Shown in pieces: positions 17,901 to 25,848 of a stretch of DNA of 57,090 nucleotides. Origin of the DNA: a virus; the IMG/VR virus record IMGVR_UViG_3300020193_000025, positions 1 to 57,090 of that record. One strand, given 5' to 3'. How positions within the stretch are numbered: position 1 is the first letter of the stretch; each line of letters begins with the position of its first letter. The notes beneath the pieces were generated by a model, which did not search any database, was not told the origin of the DNA, and saw only the letters and a list, made by a program, of their open reading frames with translations. Made by a program: the position numbers and the translations under genes.

Positions 17901-17909
17901 CCTTATTAA
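8976..17909 (+). CDS. Giant virion structural protein with YHYH-like domain
   Basis: A 2977-residue protein, the largest in the window, following gp6 where T4 has gp7 (about 1030 residues). The N-terminus (VGKLVESQIPSYLNEESNLF... and later AKDFYTAKGTDTSYKLLFKILFNEDI) is of the type found in large cyanophage baseplate proteins. Repeats of the form V-x-I-x-x-x-G-x-G-Y-x-x-x-P occur, for example at residues ~768-797, 905-923, 1051-1065, 1099-1113, 2704-2730 and 2790-2810. GWAYDGNPIYGPYGF (~1240) with GRYCITPEFPNGTYAYF (~1305-1322) is the signature of a YHYH domain. YDKWRESVRSIIHPSGFREFSDL (~2425-2447) is a motif shared by large T4-like phage structural proteins. It probably serves as a baseplate periphery or fibre protein. 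Confidence 0.82.
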   Translation: MSSEIKRVKVGKLVESQIPSYLNEESNLFREFLELYYYSQEHQSGVLDLANNIPNYIKGTFFNRETLIPYAVLLRDITFADNRIIVNSTTGWPDEYGLLKIDDEIITYTRRTQTTFEDCFRGFSGIDQISKDADVEFLNFSATDAEKHDQGSIVYNLSNLFLQEIFTKFKSQFLPGFENRKFTEGVNLASILSRAKDFYTAKGTDTSYKLLFKILFNEDIDIIKPQEYTLVPSDNEYFVTKNVLVEKIFGAGDPIFSKGNFLFQNISGIGTVSASIYNVEYRPINGKDFYEISLDSSSFDGKFRAPGKTKIIENTPINSATILVDSTIGFQKSGNLLIKPTPTSEYIKLTYRDKTINQFLGVTGINTTFLFGADVSEDNLAYAYVGLGQTSKVDLRLVNVIDEVSTTETSNMRVGDTLMLSSFGFDLIDDPKFSTWVYNVPTKHRILSVVQQNQNTFRIQLYDSVIFSIGEELFVLNNRNQKIRGTIRSVEFPPGDTLKLKSDTIIVQLVGSLPSNPYQIEKIIVKATHNSNYFPGLSDIAVGVQNSYLDFDEKNMYVASSGIANYPIFATDNKIFIITGSNSDGIVSIINSIDPLNRTPFRHNLVTGDKLYWNNSTNSGLSTGIYFVTSINEFDFRLSFSNSDVFSNKYISVRSNLPGQYVFKSGWENKNAVHQKLLAKFPYQKEVFYFDDESKRSTANRPIGLSANGVELYPSTVFEEKIFFGKLDSILVTNPGRNFDVINGPPLVIQDDLGFGAKAYANIVGSFKEIKLVTPGIGYQEKPKITVSGGNGKGAVLESNLVRGRIVVPFKADGTSVNVSSDTIDFPIKHNFELGEEIIYDSGGNPPIAGIVDDSSYFARPVDPFTISLHTTPKDARSGINTVNIGSVSTGFHNFKTLNSKNTITKIYVKDPGSGYSNKKIVVPSRPTNRDIQSGINTSDNYFFAQNHKFESGEIVIYECTGTVANGLSTTTEYFVHKINEDKFRLSDAGLGTTRTSENYSKKKYVRISGVGTGNHTIRYPSIRINVETLAGISSAGIVRPEIEPVVLGSVESVYVEDFGVGYGCTNIVNFHRRPNVGISTVTIKALLKPIIINGTIVDIQILARGSGYRKDSEIVIFDNTERGNFAQILPIIKNGKLQSVRIIDGGLNYSSDTTYVELRNRGTDAKFLANVNSWTINQNVKSQSIINSEDTLLTKPNDNGLQFIALTLSNKLRYQLSDNIDSANIELVNNPSHSPILGWAYDGNPIYGPYGFSAATGGPIRRILSSYELDISPKIGLRPPGFAPGYFTNDYYFNSSGDLDASNGRYCITPEFPNGTYAYFYTIDIDSSGVSNPKYPYLVGNYFKDRPLTENFDSTFTQDLNLSDFNLIRNVGPYYLNNRNSSYDVIDKVTKESKQEFTVTKIKTSGISSVTIFSQGSGYRVGELLNLDNEGTDGTGTNIVVSHVAGKSIDIINVGVSTVTNIQIQIVNNRIIGISTDPHNFVNGETIIVSGVSTSKLSSIEGSYRVSVISRSVGLSQYLPSASVTGISTFINVSDTRGFFVNDVIGIGTEVLRVTSIDEQFSRLGVNRQVGVSLTHPTGTNNVILLPTRFEYTVENAVKYPTYENKVVYFNPKFTIGLGTTGTNYRISATGIGSTSTETIINRFVREQSIYIKNHPYYTGQQLKYNAGIGGSTIVYSSTGYGSTSGIGTQRLLPNSTVYAINLGVDYLGISTVGFPTVGNAVYFFPVGAEVGTAHSFTTTFDSVSIVAEKYKASIKTTAKHNLVDGDLVSLTSLPQQVETVKLRYDPILLKITSETVSFSSTTFSNDLTSFKIDTQKFNNGDKVVYYSSTGNIGGLVNNEVYYVLKEDPDRIKLCRNFSDVAESKAIVMSSVSLGSYSLAKINPPVLVNRGNRLEFDISDQSLSSMRLDFYEDINFRNRLDITGTSEFGFSIFRDGIPGTVGAKVIISTVNQFPKKSFYNLTPITPTDERKNQITSDDSVPGRNSITVKDSILSGEHAIIVSDGNNFSFNLLSKPAFYENFITKAGLATVYYETTSPFAVGPVSRTKINFKGKGYSRLPKVLGFDTISGKDAVIKINSNKIGQVETFERIKDGFDYPTDPTLLPFLSVPTVCDISGISRIDRVDITDGGINYQQPPTLIVPRNRNIKLRAVVNGGSVTNVLVLQNENTFTEPLQVLSTRNSNGYDIDTITHTGNLVTLELLLDPQFNRPITVGYGSSVIDFPFEIGDRVYVEGCRLTPSSRNAGELNFNSEDYSYRFFDVVGVNTTNFTVTYNMAGIATGTLGQYDDDFTLGYVVNEKHLAKFDMKIIDDSSYISGERVTSRKFTARVSENGYDSNLNQLRLFDSIGELRVGDILVGEQSKLRGKVEAVNRFNVKTKLGITRDKVGQVDKSRGILNEYLQRISDNFYYQKFSYSINSKIPYDKWRESVRSIIHPSGFREFSDLKIFGDPKRDAIVNNYVNVGLAKSINMKVRALTQNVKLIINIDNEISFTSRSNFAMVTEDDPLEDGGVQRIFFPESRPLRGYILNKTNKVLNLDDISNGFSGRLDRAGNLIGNTNFKLTTKSGVPVFKATFNSASSSIVDLTNNIISIPNHNFQSGQELIYSTQGGSVLGIATTSHTSGSRTIVMSVTGAGGSALFENGYNSSVVGPIIGVSTTANPIVGAKLFGFGTGIPGISTFGTGAKFEVLITYSQSTGVPLSTSILLRQGGYGYKVGETVSIAGTFIGGTNPTNNLSFVVTKVASTRVGIQTVYSNLPATTNGSGTGATFDVERDVNYDISRVSVVTGGTGYANTETISIAGTYIGGSTPIDNLYLTPTELGRNTIPSSVYVQKIDDVKFRLAGLSTSLAFNITGLGTGTHLLTYPEPNENALILVDGIIQSPVKNKKLSVTVTAPISPTDQQISVGAGINSISTGDLIKIDNEYVRVNFIGKGSFVVSRTAEPLSEVDTNFYYDTNRMNSNVTTVDTTIVTADDRPPY

Positions 17910-17910
17910 C

Positions 17911-17918
17911 TATAAATA
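17911..17918 (+). promoter_or_regulatory. T4-type late promoter (TATAAATA)
   Basis: An exact TATAAATA match one base after the stop of the giant gene, 22 bases ahead of the ATG at 17940. T4-like phages read such sites with the gp55 sigma factor and gp33/gp45. Confidence 0.75.
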
Positions 17919-17939
17919 ACAGAAAAGTGTACTGAAATA

Positions 17940-18956
17940 ATGGCTAAACAGGGTATAATTACTGGGACTACTCCAAATGATGGCACAGGAGATACTTTAC
18001 TTGCTGCTACTTTAAAAATAAACTCTAATTTTGGTGAATTATATAATATTTTTGGTGATGGAACCAATTTAGTAAGTTTTGTCTCGTTTGCTAGTACTGC
18101 TGGTTATTCTACTGCTTGTGGAGTTGCATCTACGTCTACTTATGCCCAAATTTCCAGATTTGTTTCTACCGAAGTAAGTATCAATAGTACTGGAGTTTCT
18201 ACTTTTTCATATTCCGATACTGGTGGAATTATAATTGAAAAATCTGGAGTACCAGCAAACACTCCATTTCAAGTTGGATTTGCTGGTACTATGCTTCGTG
18301 TTGAGAAATCTAAGGTTGGTATAGGTACGTCTGTTCCAACTTCTCAACTTGAAGTGGTCTCTTTTGATCCAGAATTACCAGTATTGCAAATAGTTCCAAA
18401 AAGCAATGGTCATGCAATAAGAGTTTCCAATAAACCCGTAGTATCTGCAAACAGTTTTGTAGTTACTAATGATGGTAAAGTAGGAGTTGCTTCTACTGCT
18501 CCTGGTTCTAAATTGACAGTTATTGGCGATATTTCCATAACTGGCATTTCAACATTTACTGGTGTAACACACTTTGACGGTTCGGTTACTGAAAAGGTGA
18601 TTGGTAATTTTTCTAGTGCGTTAACAGCCATTGGTGGAACTCTGACGATAGATGTTTCTCAAGGAGCAGTAATTCTTGGTGGATTGACTACATCTGTTAC
18701 AACATGGTCTTTTATAAACGTGAGTACTCTAAACAGCAAATCAACTACAGTAACAATAATAAATGATGCCGGCACTAGTTCCACATATGGAGATGTTTGT
18801 CGTGTTAATGGATCGTTGATATCTGGTGGAATACGATGGGTCGGAGGCAATCCCCCACCAGCAACAAATCAAGAAGATATTTTGACTTTTAGTATTATTC
18901 GAGATTCCACTGGCGAAGCAAGAGTTTACTGTAATAGTTCGCTTAATATTAGTTGA
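17940..18956 (+). CDS. Fibre-like virion protein
   Basis: A 338-residue protein. The N-terminus GIITGTTPNDGTGDTLLAATLKINSNFGELYN is a common opening of cyanophage fibre-like proteins (DGTGDTL...A..KIN.NF.ELY). The rest is beta-rich, with Ser/Thr/Gly-rich strands and repeats like VGIGTSVPTSQLEV and VGVASTAPGSKLTVIGD, a pattern of trimeric fibre shafts. The end, WVGGNPPPATNQEDILTFSIIRD, resembles the distal part of other cyanophage tail proteins. A role as a fibre or baseplate appendage is likely. It has its own late promoter, and the next gene begins 11 bases after its stop. Confidence 0.75.
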   Translation: MAKQGIITGTTPNDGTGDTLLAATLKINSNFGELYNIFGDGTNLVSFVSFASTAGYSTACGVASTSTYAQISRFVSTEVSINSTGVSTFSYSDTGGIIIEKSGVPANTPFQVGFAGTMLRVEKSKVGIGTSVPTSQLEVVSFDPELPVLQIVPKSNGHAIRVSNKPVVSANSFVVTNDGKVGVASTAPGSKLTVIGDISITGISTFTGVTHFDGSVTEKVIGNFSSALTAIGGTLTIDVSQGAVILGGLTTSVTTWSFINVSTLNSKSTTVTIINDAGTSSTYGDVCRVNGSLISGGIRWVGGNPPPATNQEDILTFSIIRDSTGEARVYCNSSLNIS

Positions 18957-18967
18957 GGATCCTCTAG

Positions 18968-21900
18968 ATGCCCACAAGATTTACTCCAGGTGCAGGTGCT
19001 GTTCTGAGACCCTTTTTTGATTCTACTTATGGTGTTGAAAGGATAGAAGTTGTTTTTGGTGGTTCTGGATATGCGAAAACCGATCCACCAAAGGTACAGA
19101 TATTTGGCACACAAACACCAATAACTGAAGGTGTTTTTTATCCAGTTATCAGTGGTGTTGGTACTATAAAATCTGTAGTTATTTTTAAGTCTGGAGAAGG
19201 GTATTATCCAGTTTTTTCGACTACTACTGGTGGCCAAGTTTATGTTGATAGGGGAGTTTTTGGTACAACTGCAGGAGTACATACTACTGGGATTCAAAGT
19301 GTTTTTAACGGAGATTTCAATATTGTTGATGATAACATTTATTTTGCTTCTGCACCATATGGTAAAAGTGGACCCGTTGGTCTAGAAACTGGATCTAACT
19401 TTACTGGAAGAATTTTTTCTAGAAAAATTGATCCATTAAAGACTCAAGATAAAAATTTAATTTTAGATGACATATCCTTAGAATTTACTGGTCTGGCCGG
19501 CACTCAATTTAAATTGACAGAAAATTTTAACAAAGTTGACGCATTATTCAATAATGTCAATTCTGGATCTGACATCAATAATAATCCATTTATTTTAATT
19601 AATAATGTAAGTCAGACTCCAGGACTTGATTTTGAAATTGTAAATTCTACTGAAAATAATATTAATTTTCTAAGTGGAGTACCTAGAGCTGGAAGAATAA
19701 CAAAAGTCGGATTGCAAACTGGTTCTGGATATTATACTCAACTAAAAGCGTCAGGAACCATCGGTGTAAGCACCACAGGGACGTTATCATCAGTAAACCT
19801 TACTGGACCAGGAGCCGGGTACAGAAGTGCCCCAGAGGTCATTGTGAGGGGATCTCATGGATCTGGTGGACTTGTAACCGCGTTCTTGGGAACACTAGAT
19901 CCCACCGTCTATAATATTTCCACTGCAGTTTACAATAGACATGTTGGAATTGTAACTTTTACTACTTCGACAGCACACAATTACAAAGTTAATCAAAGAG
20001 TCAGAGTCGTTGGAGCGGGATTTACTTTTCCTGCACTTTCCGCAGTAAGAAATGTAAACACATTTGCATACAATCCAGTCAGTGGAATTGCAAGTATAAC
20101 TGTTTATGGTGGACATTATATTGGTACAGCAACTAATCGATCCAGAAATCTATTAGTAAAATCTATAGAAGTAACTGATGGTATATCTACTTTTCTTCTT
20201 AGAGAAGATGCATATCCAATAATTTCGGTTGGATCTACAAATAATGTAGAAATTAATATTGGAATTGGAACTACCTCATTAAGTTACGTTGCCGGTGGGC
20301 TAGTTCAGGCTGGTGTCGATACTGCTATTTTGGAGGGAGCGGACGTAGTTGGATTTGATATTCTTGGTGTAACTACTAACACCTTCAAAGTTTTTGTTGG
20401 ACTATCTACATTCGATCACACATATACTTCTGGTGGAAAGGTCCAAAGAAATGAAGTTGGCATTGTTACTGGATTGCAAATTATAAATGCAGGTCAAAAT
20501 TATTATACATCCCACAACGTTGCTTATGTTGATTATGAACCAGTAACTGGAGTAACTACAATAACTGGATATGGAAAAAAACTCGGAATAACAACAACAA
20601 TTGCAAATGTTTTTTATACCCCATCTACTGGTATTGCCACTATTCAGGGGACAAATGTCCATGGGTTGTCCATAAATGATGTTGTTAAATTATCTGGAAT
20701 TGGATTTAGTACTATAAATGGAAACATTACATTTCCATACACTTCCGATGCATTTTTTGCGGTAAAATCAATTCCAAGTACATTAGATTTTTCTGTCAAT
20801 ATTGGTATTTCCACCATTGGGGTACATACTCATCAAATGAGTACCGGCACATTTACTTTATACGAGGGACATGGATTAAAAACCGATGATTTTGCGGTGG
20901 TTTCTGGAATAGCCATGACCACAAATTATTGGCCACCAATTGATATAGGAAACGTTACGTATGATCATGTTACTGGTATAGCAACTATCACCACCAATTC
21001 TAATCATTATTTGGAAGAACGAGATTTTGTTATTCTTAGTGGTATTGCTATGACTTGCGGATATGATAATGGTGTAGGCATACTTACTTTCCCGAGAACT
21101 ACGGATCCTGCATATAATGGAGTTTTTGTTACTAATGTTGGTACGTCTACAGTATTCACTGCTAATGTAGGACCATCAACAACCCCACACACATATAATT
21201 CTGGCGGAACAATCCAACATGCGATAAGATATCCATTGCCCTACATGCAAGGATTTGATTTAATTTCACGACAATTTGGAGATGGATTTTATATCTTAGA
21301 AGTATATGATCAAGCTAGATTCAGAGTGTCCTCTGGACTGATTACCTCTAGATATAATTACAATAGAGGGGGAACTATAGAAAAACCAATTTCTTTGGAA
21401 ATTGTGGATCCAGATCCCTATTATAATATGAATTTAGAGTATGTATCTGGTTCTACTGGAATTGGAACAACGGGAATCGGAACTGGGGCTAAAGCAAACT
21501 TTTCAATTAATGTTGATGGTGATATCGGAGTTTTTGATGTAATTGAGGAGGGGTTGGCATATAAAGTTGGAGATAGACTAACAGTATCTGGTATATGCAC
21601 AGATGTTACAGTTGGTATAGTAACCCAATTTGAATTATCCGTTTTGGAAATTGCAAATGATAAATTTTTTGGATTTTATCCAGGTCAATTTATATTGTTT
21701 GATGATATTTCAAAATTTTTCAATGGAATTCGCAAAAAGTTTACTCTTTCTGTTACTACTGGTGGAGTGGTTTCTATTTTAAGTTTAAAAACAGAACCTG
21801 GTTCCGACTTGGATGTTACAAATAATATGTTCATTTATATTAATGATATATTGCAAACTCCAAATATTTCATATTCTTTTAGAGGAAGTAGAATTATATT

Positions 21901-24214
21901 CACTGAAGCTCCAAAATCAGATTCCAAGTGTTCCGTCTTTTATTATAGAGGATCTGATGCTGATGTTGAGTTAATTGAACCAATTCCGACAGTGAAACCA
22001 GGAGATATTGTACAGATAAAAGAAAACCGATTAGATATTTTCGATAGAGACCAATTTCCAAGAACTACAAAAAGAATTGTTGCTTCCGATGTAATGGAGA
22101 CATTTACTTACGACAGCGTAGGTATTGATACAAATCAAGACAATGAGAGACCATTATCTTGGGAAAAACAGAAAGTAGATAAAATCTTAAATGGCGTATA
22201 TTTCTCAAAAGCAAGAGATATTAATAAATGCAAAGTATCTCCAGCAACATTCCCGATAAAAAATATTGGACCTACTGATTCAGAAATATATGTTGCAAAT
22301 GCATTTCCAGTCTTCAGTGAAGTTGACTTGTTGGTAGAGTCCGAACGGCATCTGAGGATATTTGAAAATAGAGATATATCTCCTGCACTTGTTACTTCTG
22401 TTGTTTCTGCTTCCTCAAGTATATCTTCACTAGGTATTACATCTTCTGGATCGGGTTATCTAAATTTAACAAATCCTGTTGTTTCAATATCTGCATCAAA
22501 ACTTACTAAAAAAGATCCAATCAAAAACTGGAAATTTGATGTTATTACATCTATTTCTACTTCAATAACTTTAAAAGGAATAACCAGATCTATTCCCGTT
22601 GTTGCTGTTGGAAGTAGCAGTCAATATATCAACACATTGAGCGGAACTTTCTGGGAAAGAGGTAAAATTGGATTTGGGGATACAATAACATTCAATGCAA
22701 TTGAAGTCGGATCTGATGGTAGGACTCTATTGACGGTTGGAGAATATGGAAAAGCAGCTAAAGCAGTATCTTATGGAACTACAATTTCTTCTTGGACTCC
22801 AGTTTCTCTTAAAGAAGAAAGACAGATTCCAGCAATTGGAGTAAATGTAGTTTACGATTCTAATTATGTTGGAACTTTTAATGATGTTGTATATGAACCA
22901 ATTCTTTCTACTTGGGTAGCTGTAGGTGCAGGAGGAAGTATATTTAATGGAGTGGGGATTGGTACAACCACACTATTCAGCCAGTTCTCGGGAACTATTC
23001 AAAGTTTGAATTCAATTGTTTATGCACAGGGAACGTATATCGCAGTCGGAAATGGTGGTGTAATTATTAGTTCTGTTACAAGTAGATTTTGGGAACCAAA
23101 AATAAGCAATACTCCACAAAACCTTAGAGATGTGATCTATGACGGAAATAGATTTATAGCCGTTGGTGATTCTGGAACGATTATCATATCTTCTGATAGA
23201 GATTATTGGCAACCCTTTAGTGAACAAAATTATAACATTGCACTAAATCCAGCAACATTTTCTTTTAGGAAAATTAGATTCGTAAATGGAATTTACATTG
23301 CTTTAAGTGATGTCGGCGTTCTATACTATTCGTTAGATCTTCTCAATTGGATACCTAGATCAACCATTCAAAATAATCCAGTAAATGATTTGCTTTTCTC
23401 TCCATTTGGTTTGGAGGGCAGATTTATTGCGGTTGGTGGAGCCGGTACGGTTTTCTACTCGGAACCAATTTACAATAGAGCAACAGCGACATCCTCAGTT
23501 ACAAATGGGATTGTTACCTCTATCAGTATTACTAATGGTGGATTTGGATATCAATTATATTCTTCTCCACCAGTTCTCGTTGAATCAGATAAGACGGTAG
23601 AAGAGAAAATTTATTCATATAAAACAAAGGGAGATTTCGGAACAATAGTTGGGGTAAATACTCAGATTCCAGGCCAATCTGTCAATGGACTTGCTCCTAG
23701 ATTGGAATTCCAACTTAAATCTGAATTTAATGATAATACTAATCTTGGGTATGGATATTCATCTCTGAATGTTTTTGGAATCAATCATAGTCAACTACAA
23801 ATTGGAGATTATTTTATAATCTATGACAGTCCAGTAAAAGTTGGACATGCTTTAACTGGAATCAGCACTCATGTTGGTGGATTAACAAATTATCCAACAA
23901 ATAAAGTTGGAATTGCATATTCAACAATAGATGGATTGTACAGAGTAGATGCAGTCACGACTGCAGATCAAATTAGTGGAATTGTAACAGTAACCTGTTC
24001 GTTCTTACCAGCACCAAATAGTAATAGTCAAATTCGGGTTGGAGTTGGAACTACGGCTTTAACAAAATATTATGGTAAATACTCCTGGGGTTTGATTTAT
24101 GACTATCAAAATAGAGCTTCATTTAGTCCCAAACAATTCCTAGTTAATCCAGATAATGGTTTAGTTGGTTTTGCCACAGCTCCATTGATTACCAGAACTA
24201 AACCCCTAACTTAA
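18968..24214 (+). CDS. Large repeat-rich structural protein with propeller-like repeats
   Basis: A 1748-residue protein. The N-terminal part holds SGY repeats (IEVVFGGSGYAKTDPPKVQI, GRITKVGLQTGSGYYTQL, LSSVNLTGPGAGYRSAPEVIV). Residues ~130-620 are made of FTTSTAHNYKV- and GIATITTNSNHYL-type repeats. At ~1310-1500 there are four spaced segments TYIAVGNGGVIISS, RFIAVGDSGTIIISSD, YIALSDVGVLYYSLD and RFIAVGGAGTVFYSE, the spacing and (F/Y)(I/V)AVGxxGxIxxS pattern of BNR or sortilin-type beta-propellers. Such a propeller on a phage fibre could bind a polysaccharide. Function in the virion inferred from position and composition. Confidence 0.75.
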   Translation: MPTRFTPGAGAVLRPFFDSTYGVERIEVVFGGSGYAKTDPPKVQIFGTQTPITEGVFYPVISGVGTIKSVVIFKSGEGYYPVFSTTTGGQVYVDRGVFGTTAGVHTTGIQSVFNGDFNIVDDNIYFASAPYGKSGPVGLETGSNFTGRIFSRKIDPLKTQDKNLILDDISLEFTGLAGTQFKLTENFNKVDALFNNVNSGSDINNNPFILINNVSQTPGLDFEIVNSTENNINFLSGVPRAGRITKVGLQTGSGYYTQLKASGTIGVSTTGTLSSVNLTGPGAGYRSAPEVIVRGSHGSGGLVTAFLGTLDPTVYNISTAVYNRHVGIVTFTTSTAHNYKVNQRVRVVGAGFTFPALSAVRNVNTFAYNPVSGIASITVYGGHYIGTATNRSRNLLVKSIEVTDGISTFLLREDAYPIISVGSTNNVEINIGIGTTSLSYVAGGLVQAGVDTAILEGADVVGFDILGVTTNTFKVFVGLSTFDHTYTSGGKVQRNEVGIVTGLQIINAGQNYYTSHNVAYVDYEPVTGVTTITGYGKKLGITTTIANVFYTPSTGIATIQGTNVHGLSINDVVKLSGIGFSTINGNITFPYTSDAFFAVKSIPSTLDFSVNIGISTIGVHTHQMSTGTFTLYEGHGLKTDDFAVVSGIAMTTNYWPPIDIGNVTYDHVTGIATITTNSNHYLEERDFVILSGIAMTCGYDNGVGILTFPRTTDPAYNGVFVTNVGTSTVFTANVGPSTTPHTYNSGGTIQHAIRYPLPYMQGFDLISRQFGDGFYILEVYDQARFRVSSGLITSRYNYNRGGTIEKPISLEIVDPDPYYNMNLEYVSGSTGIGTTGIGTGAKANFSINVDGDIGVFDVIEEGLAYKVGDRLTVSGICTDVTVGIVTQFELSVLEIANDKFFGFYPGQFILFDDISKFFNGIRKKFTLSVTTGGVVSILSLKTEPGSDLDVTNNMFIYINDILQTPNISYSFRGSRIIFTEAPKSDSKCSVFYYRGSDADVELIEPIPTVKPGDIVQIKENRLDIFDRDQFPRTTKRIVASDVMETFTYDSVGIDTNQDNERPLSWEKQKVDKILNGVYFSKARDINKCKVSPATFPIKNIGPTDSEIYVANAFPVFSEVDLLVESERHLRIFENRDISPALVTSVVSASSSISSLGITSSGSGYLNLTNPVVSISASKLTKKDPIKNWKFDVITSISTSITLKGITRSIPVVAVGSSSQYINTLSGTFWERGKIGFGDTITFNAIEVGSDGRTLLTVGEYGKAAKAVSYGTTISSWTPVSLKEERQIPAIGVNVVYDSNYVGTFNDVVYEPILSTWVAVGAGGSIFNGVGIGTTTLFSQFSGTIQSLNSIVYAQGTYIAVGNGGVIISSVTSRFWEPKISNTPQNLRDVIYDGNRFIAVGDSGTIIISSDRDYWQPFSEQNYNIALNPATFSFRKIRFVNGIYIALSDVGVLYYSLDLLNWIPRSTIQNNPVNDLLFSPFGLEGRFIAVGGAGTVFYSEPIYNRATATSSVTNGIVTSISITNGGFGYQLYSSPPVLVESDKTVEEKIYSYKTKGDFGTIVGVNTQIPGQSVNGLAPRLEFQLKSEFNDNTNLGYGYSSLNVFGINHSQLQIGDYFIIYDSPVKVGHALTGISTHVGGLTNYPTNKVGIAYSTIDGLYRVDAVTTADQISGIVTVTCSFLPAPNSNSQIRVGVGTTALTKYYGKYSWGLIYDYQNRASFSPKQFLVNPDNGLVGFATAPLITRTKPLT

Positions 24215-24218
24215 CCTT

Positions 24219-24226
24219 CATAAATA
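24219..24226 (+). promoter_or_regulatory. T4-type late promoter (CATAAATA)
   Basis: CATAAATA, one base off the T4 consensus, lies 21 bases before the gp8 gene (24247) and just after the stop of the preceding gene. Confidence 0.6.
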
Positions 24227-24246
24227 TAAAAAAAACTAGCTTTAAA

Positions 24247-25842
24247 ATGCCTGCTATTATATCAGATCAATTTAGAATATTAAACGCTGAAACTTTCGTA
24301 AGAAGTTTTGTTGGTATTGGGTCTACAGTAAACAAATATTATTCTTTCATTGGCTTGCCTGGATCTACAAATCCAAATGCTGGTGGAACTCCCGATTGGA
24401 ATTCCAATACACCTGCACCCCTAGACGGATTTAAAGAAGAATATGAGGTGAAGGAATCTGTTATTGCAATGAAAAAAATAACGGATAGGGACGTTAGACG
24501 ACTTGTTCGAAAAGTCCAATGGACTGCTGGACAAACATATGAAATGTACAGGCATGATTACAGTATTTACAATTTGACTCCTCTTACAAATCAAGCTAGT
24601 TTATATGAAGCATATTTTTATGTTATAAATGAAGACCTTAGAGTTTATATTTGTCTCCAAAATGGATCAGATCCAGAAAATCCAAAAGGTAGGCCATCAT
24701 ATGACCAACCCACATTTATTGACCTTGAACCAAGAGCAGCTGGTACAAGTGGCGATGGTTACATTTGGAAATATCTTTATACGATTAAACCATCGGAAGT
24801 AGTTAAGTTCGATTCCATCGAATATATACCAGTTCCAGAAAATTGGGGGTATGAGGGGGAATCTATAGCCACAAGAGGCAATGCAATAGATGGTAGAATT
24901 GAAGTAGTAGTTATTAATAATAGAGGCAGTAGTTATCAACCAATTTCTACATCTTTTGCAAATGTTCCTATTTTGGGAGATGGTACTGGAGGAAAAGCAA
25001 CTATAACCATTGACTCGTTTGGAAAAATTTCCGAAGTTTTTGTTACTGATGGCGGCATTGGATATTCTCATGGCAGTATTCAATTTTTTCCTGGAGCCCC
25101 AGGAACTGAACAAGGGGGTCCATTAGAAAACCTAACAAACACAGGCATCGGTACAACTGCTAGAGCTATATTTGATGTTATTATTCCACCCAAAGGTGGA
25201 CATGGTGCTGATATTTACAGAGAACTTGGTTCATATCGAGTATTACTCTATTCTAGATTCGAAACCTTGGACACAAATCCAGATGTCATTGAAGGTAATG
25301 ATTTTGCTAGAATCGGAGTCATAAAAAATCCCACTGTTTTTGGTAGTACATATGAATTACTTGATTCTTCTGTTGTTAGTGGATTGAAGGCATTGAAACT
25401 GGTTGGATTAGCAACAGAGACTACTTACGCTGTGGATGCAGTTATTAAACAAACTGTTGGGGTTGGATCTACCGCGATTGGTATTGTAGCTTCTTGGGAC
25501 AAAAAAACCAATGTCCTCAAATACTATCAACCCATGGGACTTGCATCAAGTGAGAGTGGTTATAAAATTATCCCATTTACATCAACACCAGAGACTGGTT
25601 ATGGATTAACAGTTAGTTGTTCTTCCATCATTGGCCCAGTATTGCAAATTAATAACAATTTCAACGGGGTCACTACGTCAATAAATAACACAACATACCA
25701 GTTGGGAATGAACTTTGTTGCTGGAATAGCTTCCGCTGAATACAACACTAAATCTGGAGAAATAATCTACATAGATAATAGGATTGCAATTCCAAGATCC
25801 TCAAGCCAAAAAGAAGATATTAAGATTGTACTGGAGTTCTAA
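24247..25842 (+). CDS. gp8: Baseplate wedge subunit gp8, enlarged
   Basis: A 531-residue protein recognisable as gp8. After MPAIISDQFRILNAETFVRSF, residues ~170-205 contain SGDGYIWKYLYTIKPSEVVKF...YIPVPENWGYEGES, which lines up with the T4 gp8 segment GDGYVWEYLFEIPP...VVPWPE...WGYED. The last residues GEIIYIDNRIAIPRSSSQKEDIKIVLEF correspond to the T4 gp8 C-terminus (GEMIYMENRPPI...EINILFTF). T4 gp8 is 334 residues, so about 200 are extra here; part of them are SGY-type repeats (IEVVVINNRGSSYQPI, ISEVFVTDGGIGYSHG at ~217-275). Known role: gp8 dimers link gp7 and the periphery of the baseplate wedge. Confidence 0.88.
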   Translation: MPAIISDQFRILNAETFVRSFVGIGSTVNKYYSFIGLPGSTNPNAGGTPDWNSNTPAPLDGFKEEYEVKESVIAMKKITDRDVRRLVRKVQWTAGQTYEMYRHDYSIYNLTPLTNQASLYEAYFYVINEDLRVYICLQNGSDPENPKGRPSYDQPTFIDLEPRAAGTSGDGYIWKYLYTIKPSEVVKFDSIEYIPVPENWGYEGESIATRGNAIDGRIEVVVINNRGSSYQPISTSFANVPILGDGTGGKATITIDSFGKISEVFVTDGGIGYSHGSIQFFPGAPGTEQGGPLENLTNTGIGTTARAIFDVIIPPKGGHGADIYRELGSYRVLLYSRFETLDTNPDVIEGNDFARIGVIKNPTVFGSTYELLDSSVVSGLKALKLVGLATETTYAVDAVIKQTVGVGSTAIGIVASWDKKTNVLKYYQPMGLASSESGYKIIPFTSTPETGYGLTVSCSSIIGPVLQINNNFNGVTTSINNTTYQLGMNFVAGIASAEYNTKSGEIIYIDNRIAIPRSSSQKEDIKIVLEF

Positions 25843-25848
25843 ACTAAA

